Shown here one piece after another: positions 37,701 to 49,451 of a stretch of 64,000 nt of DNA. Source of the stretch: Heliopora coerulea (taxonomy: Eukaryota; Cnidaria; Anthozoa; Scleralcyonacea; Helioporidae); contig JASJOG010000239.1 of NCBI GenBank assembly GCA_030142905.1, positions 124,001 through 188,000 on the forward strand, given 5' to 3'. Under the pieces are notes generated by a model that saw nothing but the letters and a program-made list of their open reading frames with translations, searched no databases and had not been told where the DNA came from. Both the position numbers and the translations under genes were made by a program. Position 1 is the first letter of the stretch, and each line of letters opens with the position of its first letter.

Positions 37701-38465
37701 CATCCTTGTGCCCACCTGTTTCACACCTCCCTATCAATGTCACAATCAGTCACTTCTAAGGTAATCAGCCCACACCTCAAGAGGTACAGTTGGTAAGTTA
37801 CTAACTGTACACCTTAAGTTGTTGCTAATAAGATTTGATAGAAATAGAGAAACAGTAATATTCATGAGGATATGAACTGAGTAAGCAAAATATTCTCAAG
37901 TAGCTTGCAGATTGAAGTGGTAAGACCATCTCATGGTCACTTCATGCACTAGAGTGCCGAAATGAAAAGTGAGCACGTGTGCTAACTCACCTTCGCTCCG
38001 GTGTTTACAAGGATATCTAGGACAAGTTTTCATGTGATCATCAAGAGCTCCCCTTCTGTACTTTCCACAATGATTTGCACTGTTTGGACACGGTACAAGA
38101 GCATAAGGGCATCTGTCTTCATGTTCACTTCTTTTACCCAAACGTATTACTTCTTTACAGCCCTCCTCATCCACTTGGAACTCATCTTCAGAATCAACCC
38201 TGGTAAGACCATGTTGACAATGAATATCTAAGTCGTCAATCTGACCCTTCAAAGCAATGTTTGCAACGAGATCCGTGCGATGAAACGGAACATTGTCGAT
38301 TGGACAAACAATATTCGAGACATTACCACGAGAAGTGTCTGTGATGCACTTTCGACAAAATGTGTGGCCACAACGAGTTGAAATTACAGGATCATTAAAC
38401 AGATGGCCACACATTGGACAACACAAAGACTGCGAAGCCTCCGATACAAACTTCGTTGGAAGCAT
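28753..38465 (-). CDS. TRAF7: TRAF7 E3 ubiquitin ligase (RING, TRAF zinc fingers, WD40)
   Basis: Eleven exons in phase: 38465-37991, 37617-37538, 37166-37033, 34526-34245, 33746-33605, 32383-32279, 31388-31311, 30853-30764, 30396-30261, 29920-29772, 28884-28753; 600 aa (human about 670). Order: RING finger CCPMCGHLFNDPVISTRCGH with FCRKC and CPIDN; a TRAF-type zinc-finger region (RCPYALVPCPN, GCDYCG, HMKECSQ); a heptad-like segment (VSNGIESVVVQLVQRVSWL); a Ser/Thr-rich insert in exon 4 (TSSHLFSLSSVPSVTPSS); then seven WD40 blades, about one per exon, including LNHWVRALAV, YSGSHNAIHVWN and FTASSDSTAMIWD. The stop TAA at 28755-28753 follows KDIKVFI, matching where the family ends; the nearby gta could be read as a donor but is not needed. 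Family role: ubiquitin ligase partner of MEKK3 in JNK/p38 and NF-kB signalling. The intron between exons 3 and 4 carries a LINE. Confidence 0.93.
30890..31210. other. Purine-rich intronic tract
   Basis: About 300 bases of mostly A and G on the plus strand (pyrimidine-rich on the transcribed minus strand), between TRAF7 exons 7 and 8. The open frame it creates on the minus strand is Leu/Ser/Pro-biased low complexity and is not called as a gene. Confidence 0.7.
34756..35449 (-). pseudogene. LINE polyprotein C-terminal segment
   Basis: The minus strand encodes, with frame breaks, YLGDMLSEGGG, CAWRKFKELSG, YMTCVRSAMVYGSK, LERTEMRMVRWICGV, MGIESVSDVVKQNRLRWLG and DDDWLKKIMSFEVEGKRGLR, the region after the RT palm in such LINEs. 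It is inverted relative to the RT segment beside it; both belong to one insertion. Confidence 0.85.
35453..36431 (+). pseudogene. LINE reverse transcriptase core, one in-frame stop
   Basis: Translation in one frame gives LTRELKRLGEKLNTEEGQKS, then DPLECGAHRAIKLLEYGMKV, RLRGKVSINGMQCGF, YYAFVDLEKAFDRIPREVV, VGIHQGLVLSPLLFVVVME and LLFADDLV. These are RT blocks with the catalytic aspartates in FVDLEKAFD and FADD. A TAA at 36093-36095 interrupts the frame between GIFVV and QTQE. There is no endonuclease domain. Confidence 0.88.
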
Positions 38466-38506
38466 TTATGTTCTTCCTCTCGCTCTTCTCACTAGTAATG
38501 TTACTG

Positions 38507-38600
<94 letters not shown>

Positions 38601-38686
38601 CCTCTTCGTCCCCCCCGGAACGAAGTTAGTTGTGATTGTAGAAATTGGCGGCAGTTTGCTTTCGATGTGTTCGTCAGTTGAATATC
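38466..38686. promoter_or_regulatory. Bidirectional promoter region TRAF7 / CEP76
   Basis: 221 bp lie between the divergent ATGs, and 89 of them are a pure CT microsatellite. Core promoter elements are not obvious. The CT/GA tract may act as a GAGA-like promoter element; that is inference. Confidence 0.65.
38510..38598 (+). repeat. (CT)n microsatellite, about 44 units
   Basis: An uninterrupted CT/GA tract of 89 bases occupying the middle of the TRAF7/CEP76 divergent promoter. Length is likely variable between individuals. Confidence 0.95.
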
Positions 38687-41600
38687 ATGGCAAATTTACC
38701 GACAGAAAAAGTCAATGAGCTGAAACAGTTGATTCATAATCATCTCAACCAGATGGACGTTAATTCGAAAATCAAGGATTACCTTGATGAATCGTTTGTA
38801 TCTGATGAGCGAAATAGAAGTGTCGTTGAAGAAGAGACGATCCTTACTGTCTTGAGAGAAAGAGGTCTCGTTGATGAAGTGATGAAAAGTTTGAAGTTTG
38901 AAGGAACTGAGGCAAGGAATGACGGTCATAGAAGGCCTAAAGCGGAAGAACATCGAGAAACACAGAGGAACGTTGAAGGGATAGCAGAGCGCAGAGGTGA
39001 AGTAGTGAACTCTTGAACACTGTCATTGCGTCAAATCAACACAACAAGGTCATGGGCGAAGTCGAATAGTGGATGAAGACCTAAAGTCAGGGGGAGACTG
39101 ACGAAGCCTAACCTTGATTAAAAACACATTAGGCGCTTCAGTCACATTATGGTTGAGAGTATGTCAAAATAATGTTCTTTTTATTGGCTGAACCATGCCA
39201 TGCTCAAACCATTCAATTCCTCTGGCATATAAATACCACCTACAAATGCATTCCAACATTGTCTTTCAACCTTGTGGTATTGCCCAGCTACCAGGCTAGC
39301 TTACCTAACAGGCTGCCTTTGCAAGTAATTTAAGCCTCACAAAAACAAAATTTAAGGTGATTGTTCAGGTGAAAGGGATAAAAACAGAATAAATTTTGAA
39401 TTTCCTTACTCTATTATGCAAAGTAGAAAATGTGAAGCTAACCACTTAACACTTGTTAAAGAACAAGATGTATACATTATTATAGCTTTCCTTCTGTTTA
39501 CTATTTGTATTTTGAGAAATGGCAAATGGTATTATAGACTGCTTTACAACTATTTATTAATAATAATTCTTGCTAAATTTCACAATAAATGGCATCACAC
39601 TTCAAGCATGACCTATCTTGCATGATTTTTATTTTATGTAGTTGGCCTGGACCCTACAAAACGACATCTCTATCTTCAAATTTTTGGAGGAAAGGCTTTC
39701 GTTGAGCACCTACAAGAACCTGAGCCAATACCTGGTCACCCTACATCTACTTTTGTGTTGCATCTGTATTTCAAAGGACAGAGGTTTAGATCAAGACCAG
39801 CCCCATGTTCTTGTGAGCCAGACATTCATGAAGGTGAGGTATTGCCAAGGAAAAAATTTAGTAACTGTCAACAAAATAATAACATAATTTAAAAGTAATC
39901 AATTTGTCATTTTATATTTTAGGATTTTTGTTAGAACTTCAGAAGGATAGAAGCAAAATGGCAGATGCAGTTACATTGTTATCTATTGTTGATCAAATAC
40001 ATATTTTACTTATTAAGACTAACCCAAGTGGAGAAAGAACTTTAGTTGGATCTCACAGTTTAAAATGGCGGACAATACTAGCAGCTGAAAATGGAAGTTT
40101 GAGAAATTCAATTGAGATTAATGGGGTTGGTACTGAAGCTAAAATTCCAGTTGGAGTTTTGGATATGAAATTGGAGATTATACCAAGACTAAATCAAGTA
40201 AGAAACTGTCAATATAATAATATTAAAAAAATTAGGTTTTACATGCTTTCAACTTGTACTGTTGTGACCAGCTTTGACTGAAAAAAATTTCAAAAAATAT
40301 ATAATTTGTAAATATGTGTAGGTGTTTAAAAGAAAGTGGTCTGCCAAAAGCCTGTCTAATAAATTTCACCTGTCCACTGTTAATTGAATTCTTATATATC
40401 ACATTTATTAAAGAAACTTAATGTACATTCTTTTGTTTAGGTTGTTCAAAAAGATGTTATAAAAACTCAAGAAGACCTTGAGCACAGCAGAGTAGCTGAG
40501 CGGGAAAGACTTTTCTTAGTATATGCAAAACAGTGGTGGAGAGAATACCTCCAAATTCGTTCATCACACAGTAACCGTTTGGTTAAAATATTTGCCCAGG
40601 ATGAGACAGGCACAAATAGAGTTACTTGTTCCTTCATTAAGCCAATCAGGGCTGGACGGCTAATTGATTGTGCCAGGGAGGCTGCTAGATTTGTGAGTTT
40701 AATTGCATATGAGAAGGCAGAATGTGTGGGTGGTGGCAAAGCAGAAATGTGGAGTAACATGCATTCATTCCTGTGCAAAAATAAAGGGGTAAGATTATTT
40801 GTTTTTTTAATCCTTATACCAGTCATTAACCCATTAATGGGCTGGCATCCCACTCTGCAGAATAAATTCATCTGGCATTAGCCAAAATAAAATTCAAGGG
40901 TCTTTTCTTTAGACCTTAATGGGCTAATATTCAATTTTTGTACCCAGATATATTTTATAAGTTCTGATAGATTGCTTTTAGCAGTCCTTTAACCTGTCTT
41001 GTGATCTGGTTCTGCTGTCTTCCTTCAGGATTGTGAAGACCATGCTATTTTGTTGTGCAATCTCCTTCTTGGCTTTGGTTTGGATGCTTATGTAACCATA
41101 GGAACAAAATCCAAAGGAGTTGCTCACAGCTGGGTGACTACTATTAGCCCATCTGGAGAGGTTGTATTCTGGGAAAGCTTAACTGCACAAAGGTGTGGAC
41201 TGTTTACTGTGGATGTTCATTACAAAATATTTATCACTTGTAATTGAAGAGCACTTGATCAAGTGTTCTCATGTTTATTGCTTTTTAAAGTGCTTTGATT
41301 TTGGTCTAAACATTCTAAGTCTTTTAACTGTGATGCTACCTAAAATATTGTAGTGTGATAAAGGGACTGGAAAATAGTTTGTGGAAGCATGAATTTTGAA
41401 ATGGAAATTTCATCCTTTAAATTTCAGAGACATGGGCACATGTTTCTTCAAATGATAGATGGAGGGTAGGATTGTTATACACAAATATAAGAGGGAGGAA
41501 AATGGTAAATGTTCATCAGTAACATCTCCTGACCTCTCAGAGAGCCAAATTTCCACAACAGAACATTTAAAATTCAAATTTTGCAAGACACTTAAAGCAG

Positions 41601-44226
41601 ATCATTGGTTTAAAAGAGGAGTAAACTGGTTGAGATGTTAGACATGGTGATGTACAGTGCCTACTGAGTGATTTTTTTTCATATTTTATTAGATACATTC
41701 ATCATTTTATTGATCCTGATGACCCACCACTAAATAAACAACAGCCTAAACCTGAACATTTTTACCAAACTATTGGATGTTTATTCAACTATAAAACATT
41801 TTATGCCAATTGTCAGGTACCAATGGAATTAATTCATTTATTTTTATTGAGCTTTTAATATATTGAACAACAGTATACAGTATTAACTTGTTGGCAAAAC
41901 TTTTCTTTTCAAGCCTTCTGATCATGTGGAAGTTTGTCGGTTTGATTTGCAGAATAAATCCATATGGAAAGCTATGAGTGAAGAAGCTATTAAATCAGTC
42001 TGTGGGAACTTAGGACTGGTATGTTGGGTGTCATCCTGCAGTTGAGAATTAATTTAACAGTATAACCAGTGTAACCAGCTTAATAACATACATGAAAAAA
42101 TTTCTTGAATCTGATTAGCTAAGAGCAGTGCAATTTCAAGGTAACACATTACTGAAAAAAGGTAATACAGTAATTTGTACTGAATTAACTTTTCTCAGCC
42201 CTGTGTGACTTTTTTTCATGCATATCATTAAATGATAGTAGCTGAAAAACTCAGTCATGCATGTGTTTTCCAAATTACACTCAAAACCAATACAAATTGC
42301 AATTACCAATACAAAGATCCTATCACAAGTACTAAAATATTAAAATTATAGCTGCATGTTTTTTTCCACTTTCAGTTATTACTGAAAGTACAGTTAGCTA
42401 TTTGCTACATGCAATTTACTACAGTTATAACGATTATTCTGATTTTTTTATATTATTTTGAGAAAGCCATCTGGTCTGGTATTCCCACCTTTGTGTCCTT
42501 CTTCCATTGATGCTACTACAGCCAGTAACCATTTGGAACACAGCTTGAGGTCCCTTGTGGAAGAACTGAGACTGGTAACAAGCCATTTCATGAAATAAAG
42601 TAGAAAATAAACTCAGAAAAAAAATCTTGCTAACTCAAAGTCCAAGCAAAACACAAGACAAAAACGCTAACGTTTGGGTTTCGACTTTTTCGCAAAAGTT
42701 TGAAAACGGCTTTCCAATGAAGTTGAAATATCACCGTTATTATTTTTTTTTTGTATTGTGTTTTAGTCAAATCTTGAGTTAAACTTTTAACGCCTAAATT
42801 TTTTTCTTTTGTTCTCTCTTCTCTCTTTATTTTTGCTTTGTTCATTCATTTGTTCCTTTGTTCTTGGTTCCTTTGATCTTGATTACGAAGTCATTTCTTG
42901 GCGGGTAAAACTTTTCAGATGTCTTGTAAACACAGAATAAATTTTTATTTTAATCTGTAAACTAAGAAACTCTCATTCTTTTTCTTTTTCTTGATTTATC
43001 CCAGGATATGGGCCTTAGTACAGTGTGGGATGATGAACTGAGTTACTTGTTAACACCAGCTCTTGCTGGCTATGAAATGGAACATAAGACTGGCTTGTCT
43101 GCTGGTAACGAAGAGTTCCAACATGCTGTTCGTAAAAATGTCCCAGATGGCCACACATTCAAAGGCTTTCCCATTCAGTTTGTTCACATGAATGCGAGAC
43201 GAGCCCTTGGAACTTGCTTAAGGTTTGTTTTACTCCATTTATGTGATGTTGCAGTGAAGCATTCTCAACGACGTTTGTTACTTTTCCGCATGCGGTCATC
43301 CTTTAGAGATGAGAGTTATTATTGGGACATGATCCTACACATCCAATACCTGGTGATCCACTAGTTGTCACTAAATTATTTTAGATTGCTGGAACGATTC
43401 CTGTAATAGCACTGCTCGGATAACAAAGACCTTTTACTGACATTATGACAATAACATCATAACCCTTTCCTCTGAACACCCACAAATGACACCATTACGT
43501 CTTCCCCACCTCCGATTTACCAACCACGCCACCTCGCTTACAAAACCATGTGAGATTGGCTGTTAAATCCACCTCGTTTCGTACTTGTGATATCACTAAA
43601 TTTCTTGCGAACCCTGTCAACGAGAAATAATTTAAAACATTCGAAGTATTTATCATTCAAGAAGGACGAAGAACAATCTGATTAACTTACTTATATAAAC
43701 CCGTTTTATATCATGGACTATTTTTTTTTTTTTTTGTAATCCACAGCAGCGAACCTTTGCGGCGATGACACTAAAAGCGTCACAACAATTTGAAAACCCA
43801 GTGGTTTCTCCAGTTGGGAAGATAACACAGAGTAGCTTTATATATTCGGGTTATCCTTACACAATCAAAGTGTTCCACTAGTAACTCAAATGCGAACTCA
43901 CACCACTCCACACATGACGAGGTGGTTATTTCTCTTCATTCACACCGTCATTTTCTTGTTCTCTTGACAGATTTTTATTGGGTCGTTTTTCTTAATTAAC
44001 ACTTTCAGTCTCTTGTTCTCTTGACAGATCTACTTCGGGCTGCTGTTTTTCATCATTAACACTATTGATTGCATGTTGTCTTTACAGATCTCCAGTTTGT
44101 GAAGAAATTATTCGATGTCAAGGTGATCATGTAAGACTTGCTGTAAGAGTTCGGGTCTTTCCATATCCTGAATCAACATGTGCAGTTTGGATAATGTTTG
44201 CTTGCAAATACCGCTCTGTCTTATGA
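38687..44226 (+). CDS. CEP76: CEP76, centrosomal protein of 76 kDa
   Basis: Ten exons in phase: 38687-38996, 39642-39833, 39923-40197, 40441-40788, 41029-41192, 41693-41816, 41914-42018, 42467-42574, 43005-43222, 44088-44226 (TGA), giving 660 aa; human is 659. The N-terminus ANLPTEKVNELKQLIHNHLN is the conserved helix. A C2-type domain follows (DPTKRHLYLQIFGGKAFVEH through LDMKLEIIPRLNQ). Then come RLFLVYAKQWWREYLQIR and LVKIFAQDETGTNR, and a transglutaminase-like fold with DCEDHAILLCNLLLGFGLDA. The C-terminus SPVCEEIIRCQGD and CAVWIMFACKYRSVL is nearly invariant in the family. Role by homology: centriolar protein, partner of CP110, that prevents centriole over-duplication. For exon 8 I chose the second AG (aaag, before CCATCTGG) because it keeps the frame. 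The last intron has a triplicated acceptor. Confidence 0.95.
40828..40926 (+). repeat. Dispersed MITE-like repeat copy with both ends
   Basis: This copy shows both terminal words, TTAACCCATTAATGGGCT and ACCTTAATGGGCTAA, in inverted orientation around the shared core (ATCTGGCATTAGCCAAAATAAA). It lies in the intron after CEP76 exon 4, starting about 40 bases past the donor. Confidence 0.7.
43958..44090 (+). repeat. Tandemly repeated 3' splice site in CEP76 last intron
   Basis: A unit of about 58 bases occurs in tandem, each ending in a pyrimidine-rich acceptor: CTCTTGACAG at 43961-43970, TTGACAG ending 44027, and TTTACAG ending 44087, each followed by AT. Only the third gives the conserved C-terminus without extra residues. 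The second is in frame and would insert 20 residues; the first meets a stop. Confidence 0.8.
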
Positions 44227-45896
44227 CACATGCAGCAAATCTTTAAGAATCAATTTCCTATTTCGTGGTCATAAAGTAACATTTTGCCTTCTAAAAGCTT
44301 TGTATTGAAATTGGGCAATTTGTAAATAGAACGTGTAAATACTGATTTTCCCCCCATTGGAATCATAATTGTCTGTATTTATTCATAAAGTAACCAGAAT
44401 CGTTAGGATGACGTCTATTCTTTAGCGCGGGTATAAAAACATGAAGTAATGTATCATACCACCTGAAGTGTTTTATCTGGTGTCTGGAGATAGGATGAAA
44501 CAGCACGCTACCATGCGTATCTCAAACGAATACGTATTTAAAGAGAAACTCAGATAGAAGGTTGCCGAAATTTTTCGAAACGTCGAATATTCATATCATT
44601 ACAAACTTCGCGTCCGAATTGTATGACATTTACGACGGCTCACATTTGGCTTGTATAGTAAATCCCAAAGAGTCCGTCCGCACATGATGCATCAATTATT
44701 TGTATGTCTGTCTCGTCTTGCGTTATCCTGTATTTATCTGTTACATGACTCAACTGCCTTTTCCTATTTCAACTAACAGATAATATATTTTCATAGTTGA
44801 ATTAAACTGAATATCGGTTTGGGTTATATACGGACTAAATCGAGAAACAAACGTAATGAATTCCAAATCCAAGTAGTTTAGAAAAGTCTTCGAAATTCGT
44901 CTTGAGGTGTGTTTTTAGCATTGTTTTTTAGGCGGGTCTCATCTCGTGGATTAAACTTGATGAGTTGCATCACGGAATGGCAGTGACGTAGTTGGAGATG
45001 CGTGGTTTCCTTATTGCGACAATTTTCCTACTTACGTCAATTTTCCTTCCATTTGTATCTCCGTAACAGCAGAACGGGATGAGTGGGCAAGATTTTTACC
45101 TTTTCTAATTTTATAAAACATGGAATTTACACAGTATTCACCATGGTATCCATGACCAGCCGAGAATTTAAATAAATATAAAACATAACACAAACCGAAA
45201 ACGAGCATCTTGAAAATCCAAGATTCGGATCATAAACAAGTCGATAAAGTTAAATGGTAATATTTCGTTTTTATTCCAACGACATCGTCAGACCGATTGA
45301 ATCTTGGATTTTCAAGATGCTCGTTTTCGGTTTGTGTTTTGTTTTATATCACCATGGCATGCTTATTCAATAAGACCGAGTCCGTTATTGTAATAAAATT
45401 TTTTTTTTCTCCAAACAAGAGCCTCTTCTTCCTTTCAATTCAGTTTCAAACATGCTCTTCCCATAATTTACATGCTGCTACTTTCAATGTATTTTTAAAA
45501 TCGACTGCTTTTCTCGGTAGTTTCACGGTGTCTTTAGTTACCGTAGGTGTCTGCCTACCATGTTATCCTGAGGACGAGCAAATATTGTTCATTTGCGGAT
45601 GAAAATTTTGCCAAAAAAGTGGGAATTTGTTGTGAACTTTACCTTAGGAATTACATTTTACACCACACGCGAGGCGTGTTGCGTGCCCACGAAACATGCG
45701 GGTAATTCTTGGATACATTCCCACGGACCTCCAGCAATGGAACTATTGAGACATAACTATGGCACAGAAGGAAAGGTAAATATGACGAGTTAAAAATATG
45801 CTAATAGTTGAAGACGGAACGGAAGTATTATCTATGGCATTTGCTTTGAGATTGTCTGTTAGAAGACCTCCTCGTCACTAAGCTAAACAACCATTA
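44227..45896. other. Intergenic between CEP76 and the SOWAH gene
   Basis: Holds the CEP76 3' UTR, a foldback element at 45174-45352, and the SOWAH promoter and 5' UTR. Open frames at 45297-45793 have no recognisable domain. Confidence 0.5.
45174..45352. repeat. Short foldback element related to the one at 12.3 kb
   Basis: Arms 45174-45230 and 45295-45352 are reverse complements with few mismatches, sharing CACAAACCGAAAACGAGC and ATCTTGAAAATCCAAGATTC. The arm carries a nested hairpin word (CTTGAAAATCCAAG) in the same place as CTTGGAAAACTCAAG in the 12.3-kb foldback, and both are preceded by an AATATAAAACAT-like stretch. They probably belong to one family. Confidence 0.75.
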
Positions 45897-48800
45897 ATGG
45901 CTAACGATGCACGAGTAACACCAGCTTTAGTACGAGAGTATTTTGTCAAGAATGGTGGCAAAGTTAAACGACATGACTTATTCGACCACTTTAGAGCTCA
46001 TTTGGATAAAAGTGATGACCAAGGTGAATATACTTCATTGAAACGGGATTTGCTATTTGAACTGCAGCGAAAAAACGTTGGTTCTTGTTTGCTCTGGTTT
46101 TGGTATTAAACCACTTCACTTTCAAAATTTTACAGGGAGCCTTAAGAACCAGTTTGGTGATCTCGTGAACTCTTTGGCTTTCTTGCAGAACATTGAGGTT
46201 TGCCGCTAATTGATTAGCTTTTTAAACGTATTCACTCCACTTGTCGGTTTTCTGTGTTTTGACAGTGACCAGTGTCGGTGAATTCATTTTTAAACGTCTC
46301 CATTTAACGCCTAAATGGAGTTCCTGTCGCGATCAGTGTCCGAGTTATTGTGTTGTTGCAAGTTTGCAGTAAAACGTTCAATTGTTTTGAAACGAGGGGA
46401 AGTCTAAACTATCATAGCCAGCTATCGTCAACGTTGCACGCAATTTAAATATTCTCAAACTTGCCATGAACAAACAGTTTCGAGTTTTATTTTCGAGGTT
46501 TGAATTTATGTAGATATGAAGGATCGTGATTTCAGCGGCTTTAAGTATGGCAGCACTGTGGCCCTACATTGGAATAGCGTCATTGTTTTGACATTTAGCA
46601 GAAATTACAGCAGACGTATGTGCATGATTGTTCTGGCATTTGTTTAGTCGTAATTCTTTAACACTTAAGATGATGTCGACAGTAGGGACTAGAAATGTCA
46701 CTTTGACAGGTGGTATTCATTTCTATATTAACCATATTGCTAGCAATTGTTTTATATTTACATCTACTTTATTAGTGGTGATGTCATGAGAACATTTTGG
46801 TGTAGCATAGTCCATTCACATACTGTTTGTTAATGAGCTGTAAAAGACCTAATGATTTAAATGGGAATGAGTAGGTCAACATCTCTCCTTGTTTTCTGTT
46901 ATCTTAAGTCACATACTGAGAGATGTATTGAATACTTTTGATCTGTTTGTACACTGAGAAATTATGGAAAACTATTACTTAGTAATAGACTAGCTTCTTA
47001 AGATTTTATTTTTTTTGTAGACATGTGGCAGTGCCATTTTAGGTATCAGTTTAACTAAAGCTGTAAAAAAACTGTTGGAAATTCAGTGCACGGCAGATAT
47101 AAATAGCAATATCACATTCTTGTTGGTGACATATTAACTTTTATGATGTACAACGACTGATTAGTCAGTTTGTGTTTTTGCATTGATATACTTAGGAACT
47201 TTTATGGCCTTTTCTCAGGGCACTTAGCTTCCTTGGTTACCCAGTAATGCCATGGTAAATGATTTAAAGAACATCTTTGATATGTAAAGTTTTCACATTT
47301 GAGAAAATGTCATTATTGGAGCATGTCAATATCAACAAAATTTCACAGTGACGAATGTTGAAAATGATGTTAGTAACCCCAACAAATTGCCTAATATTGT
47401 CCCAGTCTGGGTACCAGCAGGTCTGATTGTGATATAATGTTCCAAATTAATCAGTACCTTGTCTGACCTTTCTTTAAAAGCTCAATTAGTTTGCATAAAT
47501 TTAGTTCATTCTAGACAGATTCTCAGGTGTCTTATCCAGGTCTGTGACTTTTACATCATGCAATATTACCCTAATTTTGATAATTTTATTCCACATTTAC
47601 CTGTAGATACTAGAAACGACTGCTTTTTATTTAGAGGAGTACCAATCTTTTTTAAGAACAATGTGTCCTACTAAACAATGCATGGAGAGCATTCTTCATC
47701 TCTCTTCTTATGTACACTGCAGTAAAAAAGCATATTACTAATTTTGAAAATTGTACATGTTCTTGGTATTACCTGATGTGATAATGACTTAGCAAAACAT
47801 GAAAAGTTTACCTGTTTTAACACTTTTCATGTCATTTTACTCATATCTATGGTGGCTTTCATTATAATTTATTTTATGATGTGTTGACCTAATATTTTGC
47901 TAGGGAGAAAAGTTCTTTGTTTTGAAGAAAAGTAAAAATGGCACAACACCAGTTGTTTTACGAAGGCCACCTCGTTTACCAAATCAACGCAAGGAAAAGG
48001 GTCTTTCATTACCCTCAAGTATGCGAAATTTTCGGTTTTCTGCTGCAGGTACTGTATAATGATTGACAAAAGTTGTGCACTGAACTGTTAAATCAATTCA
48101 TCAGGATTTAACTCCATGAACAACCTCCAAACAATGCAGCAAGAAAAATTCAGTGAAGCCCATCAGTTGGTCTTAATTTAGGCCCTCCTCACCTTTACTA
48201 GATATGTTATCTGACTTGCATGGCTGCACAACTGTTTAAAAAAAAAATTTGCACCCATTGCAAATTTATCCCAAACTGGTTTATCTCTGGCAGTGCAGTA
48301 AAATTGGTATCAGTTCATCATTATTGTCAGGAAGAGGTTAGGCATGAGTATATTTAAAATTTTCATTTTTGAGTTAACTAACCTCAATTGAAACTTTTTG
48401 CCTGTATTGATATAATTATGTTGCTCTGTTTGGAGATGCCAAATTAATATTGTTTGCATAAAGCTGGCAAATTTACTGATCAGTCTATGTTTTTTATAAT
48501 CAGCTGTTGGAGCAATTTATATGATAATTCATTTGTTATGGATAAGGATTAATATTATAAGATTTATGTGAATTTAATACAATTTGTTTCTTTGTAAATT
48601 CCAGAGGATACTGCTGGGAACTTTATTCTTGCAGACAGCAAATCACGCCCAAATTCTCTTAATCGTCAAAGAGCTGGCTTAAGGTCTGACACATCAACTG
48701 AGAATTTGCTGAGAAGAAACAACAGTGACACTTCTATTTCTGAAAATGGCCTACCTCGTGACAGTGGTGTGGATACAGCTGTTAGTAGCATTTTTTTTTT

Positions 48801-49175
48801 AATTAGAATTAGATGGCTCTCAGTTGGCTTTTAAAAACACAATTATTTTTGTGTGATAGTGCTTGCTTCTTGTACTCTGGTTAGGGTTCCACTCAGCTAA
48901 AAATAAGTGCAAGGTACAATCAAAAAATAGAAAACAACCCCTTGTCCCTCTCCAGCAACACTAGGTTGATTGACAAGATGCATGTGTTATTCAAACTATT
49001 GTTTTGTTTTCATAGCATACAATGAAGTAATATTGCTAGCTATATAGAGCCTTGAACAATGTAAGTGTAAGAGGCATAAAGGTAGAGTGGTGCACAGGTA
49101 ATGTTGAATGATGTGTAAGAAACCAAAAGGGACAGGGAATTACCTAAACATATGAGAAGACAAACTGCAAATAAG

Positions 49176-49223
<48 letters not shown>

Positions 49224-49417
49224 TATATACATACATATAAGTTTATATATATACATATTTCAGGCCACGGGGCATGAAACACCGTGTAACGGCGTAGTTG
49301 GTAAATCATAGATTATTAAATAAATGAATATTGCTCTACTACTTGTATTGAGCACTTTTTGCCAAGAAATCAACACCTATGTATATATATATATATATAT
49401 ATACATACATACATACA

Positions 49418-49451
<34 letters not shown>

